64,000 nucleotides of DNA from Acetoanaerobium pronyense. GTDB lineage: Bacteria; Bacillota; Clostridia; Peptostreptococcales; Filifactoraceae. The DNA lies in assembly GCF_017874355.1 (NCBI RefSeq), contig NZ_JAGGLI010000005.1, positions 1-64,000 on the forward strand. Reading direction: 5' to 3'. Under the pieces are notes generated by a model. It was not told where the DNA came from. It saw only the letters and a program-made list of their open reading frames with translations, and ran no database searches. Position 1 is the first letter of the stretch, and each line of letters starts with the position of its first letter. Below, piece by piece: positions 16,128 through 25,635 of the stretch. The translations under genes were made by a program, and so were the position numbers.

Positions 16128-17046
16128 GAAGATATTTATGACTACCATGATAGACAAAATGGATATAGAGATAGTTTATATGCCTGAGGGGATTGATTAT
16201 GAAATAGAAACAACAGATATCAACAGACCAGGTATGCAGCTTTCTGGATATTACGACCATTTCCCATTTGAGAGAATACAGGTCATAGGTAAAGTAGAGT
16301 ATTCATATTACCTTTCCCTTGATGATGAAACAAGAAAAAAGAGAATGGACAAATACATGTCTTATGATATCCCTGTAATCATAATCACACGAAGCCAAGA
16401 ACCCGATGAAGTGATGATGGAGGCTGCCAAGAAATATAAAAGGATAGTACTAAGAACTCATAAAGGAACTACAAGGTTTATCTATAAGCTTCTTGATTAT
16501 TTAAATCAAGAGCTTGCCCCTGAAACTACAATGCATGGAGTACTTGTTGATGTGGACGGAATAGGAATATTTATAACAGGGGATAGTGGAGTAGGGAAGA
16601 GCGAAACAGCCCTAGAACTTATAAGAAGAAATCATAGACTTGTTGCTGATGATGCAGTTGAGATAAAAAAAATAGAGGATGACATGCTAGTGGGACAAGC
16701 TCCGGAGATAATAAGGCATTTTATGGAAATAAGGGGCCTTGGAATATTAGATATAAAAAGTCTTTATGGGGTAGGGGCAGTAAAGCCTTCCAAAACCATA
16801 GATATGGTTGTAAGACTTGAAAACTGGGTTGAAGGAAAATACTATGATAGGCTTGGCATGGATGACGAGACTATAGAAATACTAGGTGTAAAGGTGGAGC
16901 ATATTACAATCCCTGTAAAGCCTGGAAGAAACATTGCGGTAATACTTGAAATTGCTGCAAGGAACCATAGACAAAAAAGAATGGGATATAACGCGGCTAA
17001 AGAATTCAATGACAACCTAATGAAAAGACTATCGGAAGAGAGGTAG
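16117..17046 (+). CDS. hprK: HPr kinase/phosphorylase
   Basis: Phosphorylates and dephosphorylates Ser46 of HPr, setting catabolite repression with CcpA. About 309 residues from TTG 16117 (GAGAGG nine bases ahead); ATG 16108 and ATG 16138 are alternatives. Motifs: TTMHGVL with catalytic His, Walker A GDSGVGKSE, LVADDAVEI, and the HprK signature MEIRGLGILDIKSLYG. Coupled to uvrC, as in several clostridia, and followed five bases later by glucokinase. Confidence 0.95.
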   Translation: MKTKKIFMTTMIDKMDIEIVYMPEGIDYEIETTDINRPGMQLSGYYDHFPFERIQVIGKVEYSYYLSLDDETRKKRMDKYMSYDIPVIIITRSQEPDEVMMEAAKKYKRIVLRTHKGTTRFIYKLLDYLNQELAPETTMHGVLVDVDGIGIFITGDSGVGKSETALELIRRNHRLVADDAVEIKKIEDDMLVGQAPEIIRHFMEIRGLGILDIKSLYGVGAVKPSKTIDMVVRLENWVEGKYYDRLGMDDETIEILGVKVEHITIPVKPGRNIAVILEIAARNHRQKRMGYNAAKEFNDNLMKRLSEER

Positions 17047-17051
17047 ATAAG

Positions 17052-17996
17052 ATGTACTTTATTGGAGTGGATATAGGAGGTACTGGGATTAAAGTAGGAC
17101 TTACAGATGAAATGGGAAACATAATAAGCTCAGGAGACTGCCCAACTTATGTAGAGCTTGGATATGAAAGAATAATATCGGATATGTCAGATAAAATTAT
17201 TGAAGTTGTAAATAATGCTGGGATTGACATTAAGGATGTTAAATCAATTGGAATTGGAATACCTGGTGTTGCTGATGTAAATGGGAAGGTGTATTATGCT
17301 ACAAATCTAAAATGGACAAATGTCCCCCTTGGAGAGCTTGTAAGGAAAAAATTTCCAGACAAAAAAGTAAAGATAGAAAATGATGCAACAGTTGCAGCAC
17401 TTGCGGAGCTTCATATAGGGTCGATGAAGGGGAAAGGAACCGGAATACTTCTAACATTAGGAACAGGAGTTGGAGGAGGAATAATAATAAATGAAAGAGT
17501 GTTTTCTGGGGCTCACGGCATAGGCTCTGAGATAGGACATATGATAGTTGGTGAAAATTTTTATGACTGCAATTGTGGAAACAATGGATGCCTTGAGACC
17601 TTTGCCTCTGCAACGGCAATTATAAAATATGCTCAGAAGCTGATTAGCGAAGGAAGAGAATCAATTATATTAGAAAAAGCAGAAAATGATATATCAAAAA
17701 TTACAGCAAGGACGATTTTTGAAGCATATAAGGAAAAGGATGAGGTGGCTCAAATAATTGTAGAAAGATTTGTTCACTACCTTGGAATTGGAATTGCAAA
17801 TCTTGTGAATGTATTTGACCCAGAGATATTTTCCATAGGAGGAGGGGTTTCAAGAGCTTTTGATTTCTATATAGATGATTTGAGAATAGAAGTATCAAAG
17901 CATGTAATATTTAAAGACGTGCCCTTTGGCAATATAGTTCCTGCTACCTTGGGGAACGATGCTGGAATAGTAGGGGCAGCAATGCTAGGACTATAA
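17052..17996 (+). CDS. glcK: ROK family glucokinase
   Basis: ATP-dependent phosphorylation of glucose. 314 residues. ATP-binding start GVDIGGTGIKVGL, GIGIPGVAD, sugar-binding ENDATVAALAE, TLGTGVGGGII, EIGHM with catalytic neighbourhood, and the ROK Zn motif CNCGNNGCLE. No DNA-binding domain, so an enzyme and not a ROK repressor. It lies behind hprK, fitting a sugar-flux role. Confidence 0.93.
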   Translation: MYFIGVDIGGTGIKVGLTDEMGNIISSGDCPTYVELGYERIISDMSDKIIEVVNNAGIDIKDVKSIGIGIPGVADVNGKVYYATNLKWTNVPLGELVRKKFPDKKVKIENDATVAALAELHIGSMKGKGTGILLTLGTGVGGGIIINERVFSGAHGIGSEIGHMIVGENFYDCNCGNNGCLETFASATAIIKYAQKLISEGRESIILEKAENDISKITARTIFEAYKEKDEVAQIIVERFVHYLGIGIANLVNVFDPEIFSIGGGVSRAFDFYIDDLRIEVSKHVIFKDVPFGNIVPATLGNDAGIVGAAMLGL

Positions 17997-18035
17997 TAAA
18001 AACTTTTAATTATATTAATGGAAGGGGATAAGTTT

Positions 18036-18989
18036 ATGGAATATATATTACTTGTAATTGGGTTTGCTCTTCTTATTAAAGGAGCTGATTTTTTTGTGGA
18101 CGGGGCATCTTCAATTGCAAAGATATTAAAAGTTCCACCGCTGCTTATAGGTCTTACTATAGTAGCCTTTGGAACAAGTGCACCTGAAGCAGCTGTAAGT
18201 ATTAACGCTGCAATGAAAGGCTCTAATGAAATAGCACTTGGTAATATACTTGGTTCCAACATATTTAATCTTCTTTTGGCAATTGGTATTACTGCTATGA
18301 TAAAGGAGATTAAAGTCCAAAAGACTACTATAGTTAAAGAATTCCCCCTATCTCTTTACGCAACATTAATGCTTTTTTTGCTTTCTGTTGACGTTTATTT
18401 AGGTGGACAAGGTGAAAATATAATATCTAGATCCGATGGACTCTTGCTTTTACTAGGGTTTTGCGTATTTCTATTTTATCTTGTGGAGATGGCTTTTCTA
18501 TCAAAAGAAGAAAAGGATGATTTTGGAGAGCACCAAAAATACTCCATATCTAAAAGTATAATATTCTCTATTGGTGGAATCATAGGGATAGTTTTTGGAG
18601 GGGATATTGTTGTAAAATCAGCATCTACAATTGCAATTGCACTTGGCATGAGTCAGACACTTGTAGGTCTTACAATAGTAGCAATTGGGACATCTCTTCC
18701 TGAGCTTGTAACCTCAATATCAGCAGCAAAAAAAGGTGAAGGGGATATAGCCATGGGAAATATAATAGGCTCAGGGCTTTTTAATATCCTTTTTGTTCTT
18801 GGAGCATCTGCGGCTATTCATCCAGTTGCAATATCACCAAAACTTTATACGGATATAATTCTTCTATTTATAATCACCTCAGTTGTATATTTCTTTAGTA
18901 CAACTGGGAGAACTATTGATAAGAAAGAAGGTATATTTCTTACTATTTCTTATGTTTTCTATATGATCTTTATAATAATAAGAAACTAG
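18036..18989 (+). CDS. CaCA family Na+/Ca2+ exchanger-type antiporter
   Basis: About 317 residues from ATG 18036 (AAGGGG ahead; ATG 18018 is less likely), ten membrane segments. The two inverted alpha repeats are clear: GTSAPEAAVSINAA with GNILGSNIFN, and GTSLPELVTSISAA with GNIIGSGLFN; their Glu/Ser/Asn residues form the cation site. Similar to YrbG-type exchangers. Ion specificity (Ca2+, K+-dependence) cannot be told from sequence. Confidence 0.92.
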   Translation: MEYILLVIGFALLIKGADFFVDGASSIAKILKVPPLLIGLTIVAFGTSAPEAAVSINAAMKGSNEIALGNILGSNIFNLLLAIGITAMIKEIKVQKTTIVKEFPLSLYATLMLFLLSVDVYLGGQGENIISRSDGLLLLLGFCVFLFYLVEMAFLSKEEKDDFGEHQKYSISKSIIFSIGGIIGIVFGGDIVVKSASTIAIALGMSQTLVGLTIVAIGTSLPELVTSISAAKKGEGDIAMGNIIGSGLFNILFVLGASAAIHPVAISPKLYTDIILLFIITSVVYFFSTTGRTIDKKEGIFLTISYVFYMIFIIIRN

Positions 18990-19001
18990 GAGCTGATTTA
19001 A

Positions 19002-20324
19002 ATGAAGTTTTCAGGAAAGTGGGATTTTCCTATAGATATCCTTGAAAAAAATGGATATGAAGCATATCTTGTAGGAGGAACTCTAAGGGATATTCTTCTT
19101 TCTAAAGAGGCAAAGGATATTGATATAGCAACTTCTGCCCTTCCCCAGCAGATACTGGAGTGTTTTAGTGGGTTCATCACCATAGAAACAGGAAAACAAT
19201 TTGGAACAATTACTGTAGTTATAGACAATCAAAATATAGAAATAACTACATTTAGAAGTGAATCAGGCTATTATGATAGCAGAAGGCCAAGCAATGTTTC
19301 ATTTGAAAATGATATAAAAAAAGATCTCCTAAGAAGGGATTTTACTATAAATGCTATGGCTTACAATAGAAATTCAGGACTTATAGATATTTCAAAGGGT
19401 CAAGAGGATTTGAAAAACAAGCTTATCAGGGCAGTGGGGAATCCTTATGAAAGGTTCACAGAAGATGCTCTGAGAATGCTAAGGTGCGTAAGATTTGCAA
19501 CTTTGCTTGATTTTCATATAGAGCAATCTACTTTTGATGCTATAAAAGAGCTTGCACCTTTAGTTAAAGCCATCAGTAAAGAAAGAATAAATGTTGAGTT
19601 CACCAAAATAATAAAATCCTCAAATCCATCAAAAGGAATAAGGCTTTTGAATGATGCAGGTCTTTTAGATGAGATAATACCTGAAATTATTCCTATGGAT
19701 GGGTTTAAGCAAATGAATCCCTATCATGATATGGATTTGCTTGAACATACTCTTTGTGTATTAGAAAATGTTAAGCCTACAGAAGAGCTGAGATTAGCAG
19801 CTCTTTTTCATGATATTGGAAAGCTAGAGACACTTGAAATTGGAGAAGATAATATTGGACATTTTTATGGTCATGAAAAAGTAAGTGCAGATATGGCCTA
19901 TGGTATTCTTAAAAGGCTAAATTATCCTAATAAAACCATAGAAAAAGTTAACCTCTTAATCAAAGAGCATATGATAGCTCCAAATGCAATTGGTAAAAAA
20001 GGAATTAAAAGACTTTTGAATTTGTTTGGTGAAGAGGATATATTTGACTTAGTTGATCTTCATAAAGGGGATTCATCATGTACCACTTTAGGACATCAAG
20101 ATTTGTTTGAAGAAAAAGTAAGAGAAATTCTTTACTATAAGGAGCCTTTTTCCAGAAAAGATTTGGATATAAACGGAAATGATTTAAAAAATATTGGATT
20201 TACTGGAAAGGAAATAGGCAGTATACTTGAAGCTCTTTTGGATGTTGTAATGGAAGATCCTAGTTTTAATACACATGAAAAGCTTTTAAAACTAGCAAAA
20301 CAAACTATTAGAAAAAAGGATTAA
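19002..20324 (+). CDS. cca: CCA tRNA nucleotidyltransferase
   Basis: Adds or repairs the 3' CCA end of tRNA. 440 residues: class II nucleotidyltransferase head (AYLVGGTLRDILL, KDIDIATSA with the catalytic Asp pair), RRDFTINAMAYN, ERFTEDALRMLRCVRFA neck, then an HD domain (LAALFHDIGKLET, FYGHEKVSA). The HD domain may give phosphatase or phosphodiesterase activity. ATG preceded by AGGAGC. Confidence 0.94.
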   Translation: MKFSGKWDFPIDILEKNGYEAYLVGGTLRDILLSKEAKDIDIATSALPQQILECFSGFITIETGKQFGTITVVIDNQNIEITTFRSESGYYDSRRPSNVSFENDIKKDLLRRDFTINAMAYNRNSGLIDISKGQEDLKNKLIRAVGNPYERFTEDALRMLRCVRFATLLDFHIEQSTFDAIKELAPLVKAISKERINVEFTKIIKSSNPSKGIRLLNDAGLLDEIIPEIIPMDGFKQMNPYHDMDLLEHTLCVLENVKPTEELRLAALFHDIGKLETLEIGEDNIGHFYGHEKVSADMAYGILKRLNYPNKTIEKVNLLIKEHMIAPNAIGKKGIKRLLNLFGEEDIFDLVDLHKGDSSCTTLGHQDLFEEKVREILYYKEPFSRKDLDINGNDLKNIGFTGKEIGSILEALLDVVMEDPSFNTHEKLLKLAKQTIRKKD

Positions 20325-20432
20325 TAACTCCATAAGCTAGAGATTTGTTTTTTTTATGTATAACAACTATTTTTGATATATAATAATATGTATTGAACTA
20401 ATTGAAAAATCAAATTTAAGGGAGGAAAAAAT

Positions 20433-21239
20433 ATGAATTATATAAACATCATGAAGGAAATAAAGACTACAAGGGATTTTAAAAGCACAACTGTTAAAAG
20501 AGAAATACTAGATAAAATCGTAAATGAGGGAAAAGCTTCATTAACTGATATAGAGCTTGAGATAGTACTTTTTGAAGATGGGAAGAAAGCTAAAGAAAAC
20601 CTTCAAGGAAAAGCAGGTTATTTTGGAAAATTCATCGAATCACCTCATTATATAGCTGTAATAGGAAATGGGGGTCAAAAAGCCAAGGAAAAAGCTGCCT
20701 ATGCTATAGAAACTATGAGATTTGCAGCTCATGCTGAAAATCTAGGAACTTGCTGGATTACTGTTCCTGATACTGATGAAATTAAAAATGACCTTTCTAT
20801 AGATATCTCAAAAAATCTTTTAGCATTTATGGCTGTTGGAATTAGATATTCTGGAATATTTAAAAAGGATATTCAGGAAAAGGCTTTTAGACAGGGAGCA
20901 ACAGAAATAGCTTATCTAGACACATGGGGACATAATCCATCTTGGGAGAAGCTGGAGCAAAGAGGACTTGCAGATATTTTTTACTTTACTAGATTTGCTC
21001 CATCTTGGGGAAACAGACAGCCTTGGAAATTTCTTGTAGCAAATGAAAAGGTAATCCTTGGAGTGAAAAAAGATTATAAAGAGGATTTAGAGCTAGATAC
21101 AGGTATTGTAAAATTTTATTTTGAAAAATCATGTATTGACCATGGAATAAATGCTGTTGACTCAAATGAAACTATAAACGAAGATATAGCAGCTATGATA
21201 GGGGAAGGCTATGAGGTTAGAGGAATATATACTTTATAG
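20433..21239 (+). CDS. Nitroreductase family protein (TM1586-type)
   Basis: 268 residues, a flavin-dependent oxidoreductase fold. The N-terminal half starts with MKEIKTTRDF where FMN-binding Arg is expected, and has AIETMRFAAHAENLGTCWI, the dimer/flavin helix. The second half repeats the pattern: RGLADIFYFTRFAPSWGNRQPWKFLV, like the usual R..PSA.N.QPW motif. This two-half layout is typical of TM1586-like nitroreductases. Substrate unknown. GGGAGG precedes the ATG. Confidence 0.82.
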   Translation: MNYINIMKEIKTTRDFKSTTVKREILDKIVNEGKASLTDIELEIVLFEDGKKAKENLQGKAGYFGKFIESPHYIAVIGNGGQKAKEKAAYAIETMRFAAHAENLGTCWITVPDTDEIKNDLSIDISKNLLAFMAVGIRYSGIFKKDIQEKAFRQGATEIAYLDTWGHNPSWEKLEQRGLADIFYFTRFAPSWGNRQPWKFLVANEKVILGVKKDYKEDLELDTGIVKFYFEKSCIDHGINAVDSNETINEDIAAMIGEGYEVRGIYTL

Positions 21240-21285
21240 TTTTCAACCTAGATAATACAAGTTTTTATTTACACGGAGGAAAAAA

Positions 21286-23448
21286 ATGAACTTATCGACC
21301 TTAAATGAAAATCAGCTAAGTGCTGTGGAAAAAGTGGAGGGACCACTTCTAATACTTGCTGGAGCTGGCTCTGGAAAGACAAGAGTTATAACCTATAGGA
21401 TAGCTCATATGATAAAAAATCTAGGTATATCTCCGTTTTCCATACTGGCAATAACATTCACCAATAAGGCAGCAAATGAAATGAAGGAAAGGGTTACAGA
21501 TCTTGTTGGTGATCAGGCAAGGGATATATGGATGGGGACATTTCATTCCCTTTGTGTGAGAATACTAAGACGTGATATAGATAAGATAGGATATGGAAAT
21601 TCTTTTGTAATTTATGATACTCAAGACCAGCTCTCAGTTATAAAAGACTGTGTAAAAGAAGCGAATTTAAGGGAAGATACCTTCAAACCAAATTCCATTT
21701 TATCAGCAATATCAAACGCTAAGGATAAGCTGATGGGACCTAAGGAGTTTGAAGAGAGATATGTATCTGATTTTAGGATGTCCAAAATTGCAAAAGTATA
21801 TAAGCTTTATCAAAAAAGATTAAAAAACAATAATGCCCTTGATTTTGATGACCTTATATTTAAGACAGTAGAGCTTTTAAGGGCTGAAGAAGGAATCCGG
21901 GATTTTTACCAGAGAAAATTCAAATATATTATGGTAGATGAGTATCAGGACACTAACTATTCCCAGTATGTCTTAATTAACACTCTTAGTAAATACCATG
22001 AGAACCTATGTGTAGTTGGAGATGATGACCAGTCTATCTATGGCTGGAGAGGTGCGGATATTTCAAATATACTTGACTTTGAAAAAGATTATCCTTCAGC
22101 TGAGGTTATAAAGCTTGAGCGAAACTACAGGTCTACAGAGATAATACTAAATGGAGCAAATAGCGTTATTGATAGAAACACAGGAAGAAAGAAAAAGCAG
22201 CTTTGGACTGATATAAAAGAAGGGGAAAAAATAAAGCTTCATAAATCTATTGATGAAAAAACAGAAGGTCAGTATATTGCCTCAGAAATTATTAGAAGAC
22301 AAAGGGAAGAAAAAAGAGGACTTAAGGATTTCGCAATCTTGTATAGGACCAATGCTCAGTCTAGAGCTCTTGAAGAAGCCCTTGTAAAAAACTCTGTCCC
22401 TTATAAAATATTTGGTTCCCTAAAGTTTTATGATAGAAAAGAAGTCAAGGATATTATGGCTTATCTAAGACTTGCTCACAATCCTCTAGATGATGTAGCT
22501 CTAAAAAGAATAGTGAATGTTCCAAAAAGAGGAGTAGGCCTTAAATCACTTGAAAAAATAGAAGAAAGAGCTATGATGACAGGTGAAAGTCTATATAGTG
22601 TGATTCTTGATTTAAGTGATGTTGATGTATCCACTAAAGTAAAATCATCTCTTGGGAAGTTTGCAAATATGATAAATTCTTTTATAGATATGAAAGAGAT
22701 TTTGCCAGTTAGCCAACTTTTAGATAAGGTAATGGACAATACCCTCTATATAAAAGAGCTTGAAGCAGAAGATACAGATGAGGCAAGAAGCAGAATCGAA
22801 AACCTTAAAGAGCTTAGAACTGTTGTAATGGAATTTGAAGAAAAAGCCCAAGAAAATACCTTGGAAGAGTTTTTAGGTTCAGTATCTCTTATGAGTGATC
22901 TTGACAACTTCAATGAATCGGAGCAGTTTGTCACTTTGATGACACTACACAGTGCTAAGGGGCTAGAATTTCCTGTAGTATTTATGGCTGGAGTAGAAGA
23001 AGGGATATTTCCATCATCAAGAGCCTTTATGGATGAAAATCAAATGGAAGAAGAACGAAGACTCTGTTATGTTGGCATGACAAGAGCAAAGGAAGTACTT
23101 TATATCACCTATGCATCAGAAAGAACCCTCTATGGAAAAAGGAACTTTTCAAGAGCTTCAAGGTTTATTGATGAAGTAGACAGTGAGCTATTTGAAGCAA
23201 ATATAAAAGAAGAGATAATGAAGCCAGAGAGTCTTTATGAGAAATATAAAAATAAATATAAAATAGGGGTAGAAGACAGGACAAAGGAAAAGGGGCAAAG
23301 TGATATAAATGTAGGGGCAAAGGTAAAGCATGGAAAGTTTGGAGTAGGTATGGTTGTAGGAAAAAGCGGTACTATCTATACTATTGCTTTTGAAGGAAAA
23401 GGAATAAAACAGATAGATACTACATTTGTAAAGCTTGAAACCATATAG
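21286..23448 (+). CDS. pcrA: ATP-dependent DNA helicase PcrA/UvrD
   Basis: Superfamily 1A 3'-5' helicase for repair and plasmid replication. 720 residues. Motif Q (LNENQLSAV), Walker A GAGSGKTRV, Ia FTNKAANEMKERV, Walker B VDEYQDTN, III GDDDQSIYGWRGAD, IV LERNYRS, V TLHSAKGLEFPVVF, VI EERRLCYVGMTRA. The C-terminal residues 665-720 are the Tudor-like PcrA domain (VKHGKFGVGMV). CGGAGG precedes the ATG. Confidence 0.96.
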   Translation: MNLSTLNENQLSAVEKVEGPLLILAGAGSGKTRVITYRIAHMIKNLGISPFSILAITFTNKAANEMKERVTDLVGDQARDIWMGTFHSLCVRILRRDIDKIGYGNSFVIYDTQDQLSVIKDCVKEANLREDTFKPNSILSAISNAKDKLMGPKEFEERYVSDFRMSKIAKVYKLYQKRLKNNNALDFDDLIFKTVELLRAEEGIRDFYQRKFKYIMVDEYQDTNYSQYVLINTLSKYHENLCVVGDDDQSIYGWRGADISNILDFEKDYPSAEVIKLERNYRSTEIILNGANSVIDRNTGRKKKQLWTDIKEGEKIKLHKSIDEKTEGQYIASEIIRRQREEKRGLKDFAILYRTNAQSRALEEALVKNSVPYKIFGSLKFYDRKEVKDIMAYLRLAHNPLDDVALKRIVNVPKRGVGLKSLEKIEERAMMTGESLYSVILDLSDVDVSTKVKSSLGKFANMINSFIDMKEILPVSQLLDKVMDNTLYIKELEAEDTDEARSRIENLKELRTVVMEFEEKAQENTLEEFLGSVSLMSDLDNFNESEQFVTLMTLHSAKGLEFPVVFMAGVEEGIFPSSRAFMDENQMEEERRLCYVGMTRAKEVLYITYASERTLYGKRNFSRASRFIDEVDSELFEANIKEEIMKPESLYEKYKNKYKIGVEDRTKEKGQSDINVGAKVKHGKFGVGMVVGKSGTIYTIAFEGKGIKQIDTTFVKLETI

Positions 23449-23515
23449 TTAAAAAACTTTTAATCAGTTTATTGGACAATGAAAGTCAATCTAATCAAAA
23501 TAAAGGAGTGGGAAC

Positions 23516-24793
23516 ATGGAAAAAAAATCTGCAATAGAAATGATGTCATTTTTAGATAAAAGTAAGACCCCTTTTCACGCTGTGAAAGAGTCAATAACTA
23601 TGCTTAAAGAGGCGGGATTTGAAGAGATATTTCCAGATGAAAAATGGAATCTAGAAAAATCTAAGGGCTATTATATAGACTACAAAAGCGCTATAATGGC
23701 GTTTAAAATATATAGTAATGATGGAGGATACCATATTATAGGTTCTCATACAGACTCTCCATCTATAATGATTAAGCCAAATGCTGTAATAAAAGAAAAT
23801 GGATATGTAAAGCTAAATTCAGAGATATATGGGGGGCCTATATTAAACACATGGCTTGATAGACCTCTTTCTATCGCAGGAAAGGTAGTATTAAAATCAG
23901 ATAACGTCATGAAACCAGATGAAGTACTCGTAGACTTCGAAAAGCCTGTTGCTATAATCCCTAATTTAGCAATACATCTTAACAGGGAGGTAAATAAAGG
24001 GGTAGAGCTTAACAAACAAAAAGACATGCTCCCTCTTGTATCATTGAGTGGTGACTATATTGGGGATGACTATCTAATTAAGATGCTTTCAAATCAGTTA
24101 GATATAGATGCAGATACTATTATGGATTATGAGCTTTATATGTATGAAGCATCCAAGAGCAGCTTTATAGGGTTTAATGATGAATTTATATCGTCTCCAA
24201 GGATAGACAACTTAGCAATGCTGCATGCATCTTTAGTAGCCTTAGCAGATAGCAAAGATGGAAGCGGAATAAAGCTTGTAGCTGGATTTGACAATGAAGA
24301 AGTGGGCAGCATGTCAAAAACAGGAGCGGATTCAACCTTATTAGCTGATATTCTTGAGAGGATATCTATTTCGTTGGGGCTGGAAAGAGAAGAACATCTT
24401 ATGAACATGGAAAAATCCTTTATGATATCTTCAGATATGGCCCACGCTGTTCATCCAAATACTCCTGAAAAGCATGACCCTACAAATAGACCTAAGATAA
24501 ATGAAGGACCAGTTATAAAATTAAGTGCAAATAAAAGATATACATCTGATAGTCAGTCCTCTGCTGTTTTTATGGGGCTGTGCAATGAAGCTTCAGTTCC
24601 TTACCAGAAGTTTGTAAACAAATCCGATGAGGCAGGAGGTTCTACAATAGGACCTATATCATCTACCCATGTATCTATCAAATCAGTAGATATTGGTAAT
24701 CCAATGCTTTCCATGCATTCAATTAGAGAACTTTCTGGAACTTTAGACCACTATCACATAACTAAAGTTTTTGGTAGATTCTTCACAATATAG
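23516..24793 (+). CDS. M18 family aminopeptidase
   Basis: Zn aminopeptidase of the aspartyl/M18 family, cytoplasmic. 425 residues. Metal ligands in IIGSHTDSPS, the catalytic Glu/ligands in GFDNEEVGSMSKTGADS, and SSDMAHAVHPN plus late SMHSIREL are all present. LNTWLDRPLSIAG is a family landmark. Similar to ApeB of clostridia. Start ATG after AAAGGAGTGGG. Ends in a terminator. Confidence 0.93.
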   Translation: MEKKSAIEMMSFLDKSKTPFHAVKESITMLKEAGFEEIFPDEKWNLEKSKGYYIDYKSAIMAFKIYSNDGGYHIIGSHTDSPSIMIKPNAVIKENGYVKLNSEIYGGPILNTWLDRPLSIAGKVVLKSDNVMKPDEVLVDFEKPVAIIPNLAIHLNREVNKGVELNKQKDMLPLVSLSGDYIGDDYLIKMLSNQLDIDADTIMDYELYMYEASKSSFIGFNDEFISSPRIDNLAMLHASLVALADSKDGSGIKLVAGFDNEEVGSMSKTGADSTLLADILERISISLGLEREEHLMNMEKSFMISSDMAHAVHPNTPEKHDPTNRPKINEGPVIKLSANKRYTSDSQSSAVFMGLCNEASVPYQKFVNKSDEAGGSTIGPISSTHVSIKSVDIGNPMLSMHSIRELSGTLDHYHITKVFGRFFTI

Positions 24794-24808
24794 TGAAAAT
24801 TCAATCCG

Positions 24809-24842
24809 AAAAGCCTTTGAATCATAGAATTCAAGGGCTTTT
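24809..24842 (+). terminator. Terminator of the M18 peptidase gene
   Basis: A 14-base stem AAAAGCCTTTGAAT / ATTCAAGGGCTTTT with one G-U pair. Its T-run is short because TTTT is followed by G. Confidence 0.75.
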
Positions 24843-24884
24843 GTTCATTAAATAAAAAGAAATTACGTTACATAATGAACAAAA
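24839..24884. repeat. 12-bp inverted repeat upstream of the lipoprotein gene
   Basis: TTTTGTTCATTA (24839-24850) is repeated in inverted form at 24873-24884 with a 22-base spacer. It begins in the last bases of the preceding terminator. It may be an operator or a hairpin; no protein can be assigned. Confidence 0.5.
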
Positions 24885-24997
24885 AATCTAAAAAGAGACA
24901 AAATTGGAATTACATATTTAACTATACTGAAATTATGTTAAAATAATGTTAAGGGAATTTCTCTTTAAAGAACTATTTAATTTAGGAGGGTAATTTA

Positions 24998-25549
24998 ATG
25001 AAATTCAAAATGTTATTACTTACTTTACTTGTATCAGTAGGACTTGTTGCTACTGGTTGTACACCATCTGAGCCAGCTCCAGCACCAGAAGAGCCAGCAG
25101 TAGAAGAACCAGCAGCTGAAGAAGAGCCAGAAGCAGTAACTGGAGCATCTACTTTTACAGATGAAGAATCACTTATGACTGCAATGGGAGAAAACGGATC
25201 ATGGATAATCATATTCACTGAAGACTTTACTACAGACCAAGAGCTTGTACTTGAAGGTGAATATACTCATAGAGATGCTGTAACAAGAAAAATCGCTCTT
25301 TATGACCAAGATGCTGACAGAAACAAAACTGACCTATACACTCTTACAGCTCCAAAGCTTACTATTAAGAGTGAAAATGCTAAACTTGTAGGCGGAACTT
25401 TTGTTGGAGATATCTACGTAGAAGCTAACGGATTCGTTGTAGACGATTCAGTAGTTGAAGGAAATATCCACTTCATGAGTGAAGAGTACCAAGAATCATT
25501 TGAAATAGCAAATGGTGGACAGGTTACTGGAGAAATGGAAGTACATTAA
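24998..25549 (+). CDS. Putative surface lipoprotein of unknown function
   Basis: 183 residues. Signal peptide with lipobox LVATGC (Cys at residue 21), then a Pro/Glu/Ala-rich linker (about 22-48) that should span the wall matrix, then a beta-rich domain with short turns (TLTAPKLTIKSENAKLVGG, VEANGFVVDDSVVEGN) recalling a small beta-helix. No catalytic motif seen. Strong GGAGG before the ATG and A/C-ending codon use suggest high expression. Own terminator downstream. Confidence 0.85.
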   Translation: MKFKMLLLTLLVSVGLVATGCTPSEPAPAPEEPAVEEPAAEEEPEAVTGASTFTDEESLMTAMGENGSWIIIFTEDFTTDQELVLEGEYTHRDAVTRKIALYDQDADRNKTDLYTLTAPKLTIKSENAKLVGGTFVGDIYVEANGFVVDDSVVEGNIHFMSEEYQESFEIANGGQVTGEMEVH

Positions 25550-25560
25550 TAAGACTAAAG

Positions 25561-25584
25561 CGCTCTAGAGATAGAGCGTTTTTT
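25561..25584 (+). terminator. Terminator of the lipoprotein gene
   Basis: CGCTCTA / TAGAGCG with a GAGA loop followed by six T. Confidence 0.85.
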
Positions 25585-25601
25585 ATTTGTTAATAAAGTG
25601 A

Positions 25602-25635
25602 AAATCCCCGAAGATTTTTAATCTCGGGGAATTTT
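25602..25635 (-). terminator. Terminator of the YitT-family gene
   Basis: AATTCCCCGAGAT pairs with ATCTTCGGGGATT on the - strand with one bulged base, followed by TTTT. It lies just beyond the stop at 25636. Confidence 0.7.
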
